Of a DNA stretch of 48,356 bases, positions 48,327 through 48,356 are shown piece after piece. The notes under the pieces were generated by a model. It was not told the origin of the DNA and searched no databases. It saw only the letters and a program-made list of their open reading frames with translations. Made by a program: the position numbers and the translations under genes. The stretch is from Actinomycetota bacterium (GTDB lineage Bacteria; Actinomycetota; Thermoleophilia; Gaiellales; Gaiellaceae): the NCBI GenBank assembly GCA_013816245.1, contig JACDEU010000008.1:1-48356 (forward strand). The letters run 5' to 3'. The number at the start of each line of letters is the position of its first letter. The stretch's first letter is position 1.

Positions 48327-48356
48327 AAAAAAGAAGGCCCGCGCGATGCGCGGGCC
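48327..48356 (-). terminator. Intrinsic terminator at the window edge
   Basis: On the minus strand a perfect 9-bp stem (GGCCCGCGC / GCGCGGGCC, 48336-48356) with a 3-nt loop is followed by TTCTTTTTT. It ends a minus-strand transcript coming from beyond the window, isolating it from the genes at 48245 and below. Confidence 0.8.

Overview
The window is 48.4 kb of GC-rich, densely packed bacterial chromosome. Gene content and order point to a high-GC actinobacterium. The evidence is tilS-hpt-ftsH followed by folP-folB-folK, a DUF2469 protein, coaX and lysS, together with a CsoR-type copper repressor, a tRNA without encoded CCA and many leaderless genes. A deep-branching class such as Thermoleophilia (Gaiellales or Solirubrobacterales) is my best guess. 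That placement is inference, since no rRNA is present.

Layout. 0-2.4 kb: a small helix-turn-helix-like protein, an alpha/beta hydrolase, a single-stranded DNA-binding protein, tRNA-Pro(CGG) and a DoxX protein. 2.4-7.3 kb: an EntS-like MFS exporter, divergent from an overlapping operon of nitrilase, small-molecule kinase and HAD phosphatase, then an NfeD-SPFH membrane pair. 7.3-17 kb: mostly acyl-CoA and small-molecule metabolism. It holds a CoA-transferase, a TetR regulator, a sugar-type MFS, an enolase-superfamily protein, a cupin, two acyl-CoA dehydrogenases, a GH3 protein, a frameshifted membrane cytochrome c and an SDR. 17-24.2 kb: envelope and housekeeping genes, including a VanW/G5 protein, a thioesterase, an L,D-transpeptidase lipoprotein, a secreted nuclease/phosphatase, a lipid kinase, a DeoD phosphorylase and a GNAT enzyme.

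24.6-46.4 kb carries the conserved actinobacterial block tilS-hpt-ftsH ... folP-folB ... folK-DUF2469-coaX ... dusB, greA, lysS. It is split by accessory inserts. These are a self-regulated copper operon (copZ, a duplicated His-rich extracytoplasmic protein, copA, csoR, DUF4396), a heterodimeric ABC exporter with one degenerate ATP site, a secreted subtilase lying antisense between folB and folK, and a RAYT transposase with REP-like palindromes. From 43.6 kb polysaccharide functions appear: a CE4 deacetylase, a PHP-type tyrosine phosphatase and a low-molecular-weight tyrosine phosphatase. A decayed stretch at 46.4-47.36 kb holds a lysS-coupled gene with an early amber codon, a frameshifted small gene and the tail of an acyl-CoA ligase.

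The most striking genome-scale signal is regulatory. About twenty genes have a TANNNT-like -10 box placed 6-8 nt before the start codon, so their mRNAs should be leaderless. Several divergent pairs sit on overlapping or near-abutting -10 boxes in gaps of only 18-36 bp. Other regulatory signals are a CsoR-type operator over the copZ -10 box, a TetR-type palindrome upstream of an acyl-CoA dehydrogenase, a terminator hairpin in the greA leader, and strong hairpins between convergent genes.
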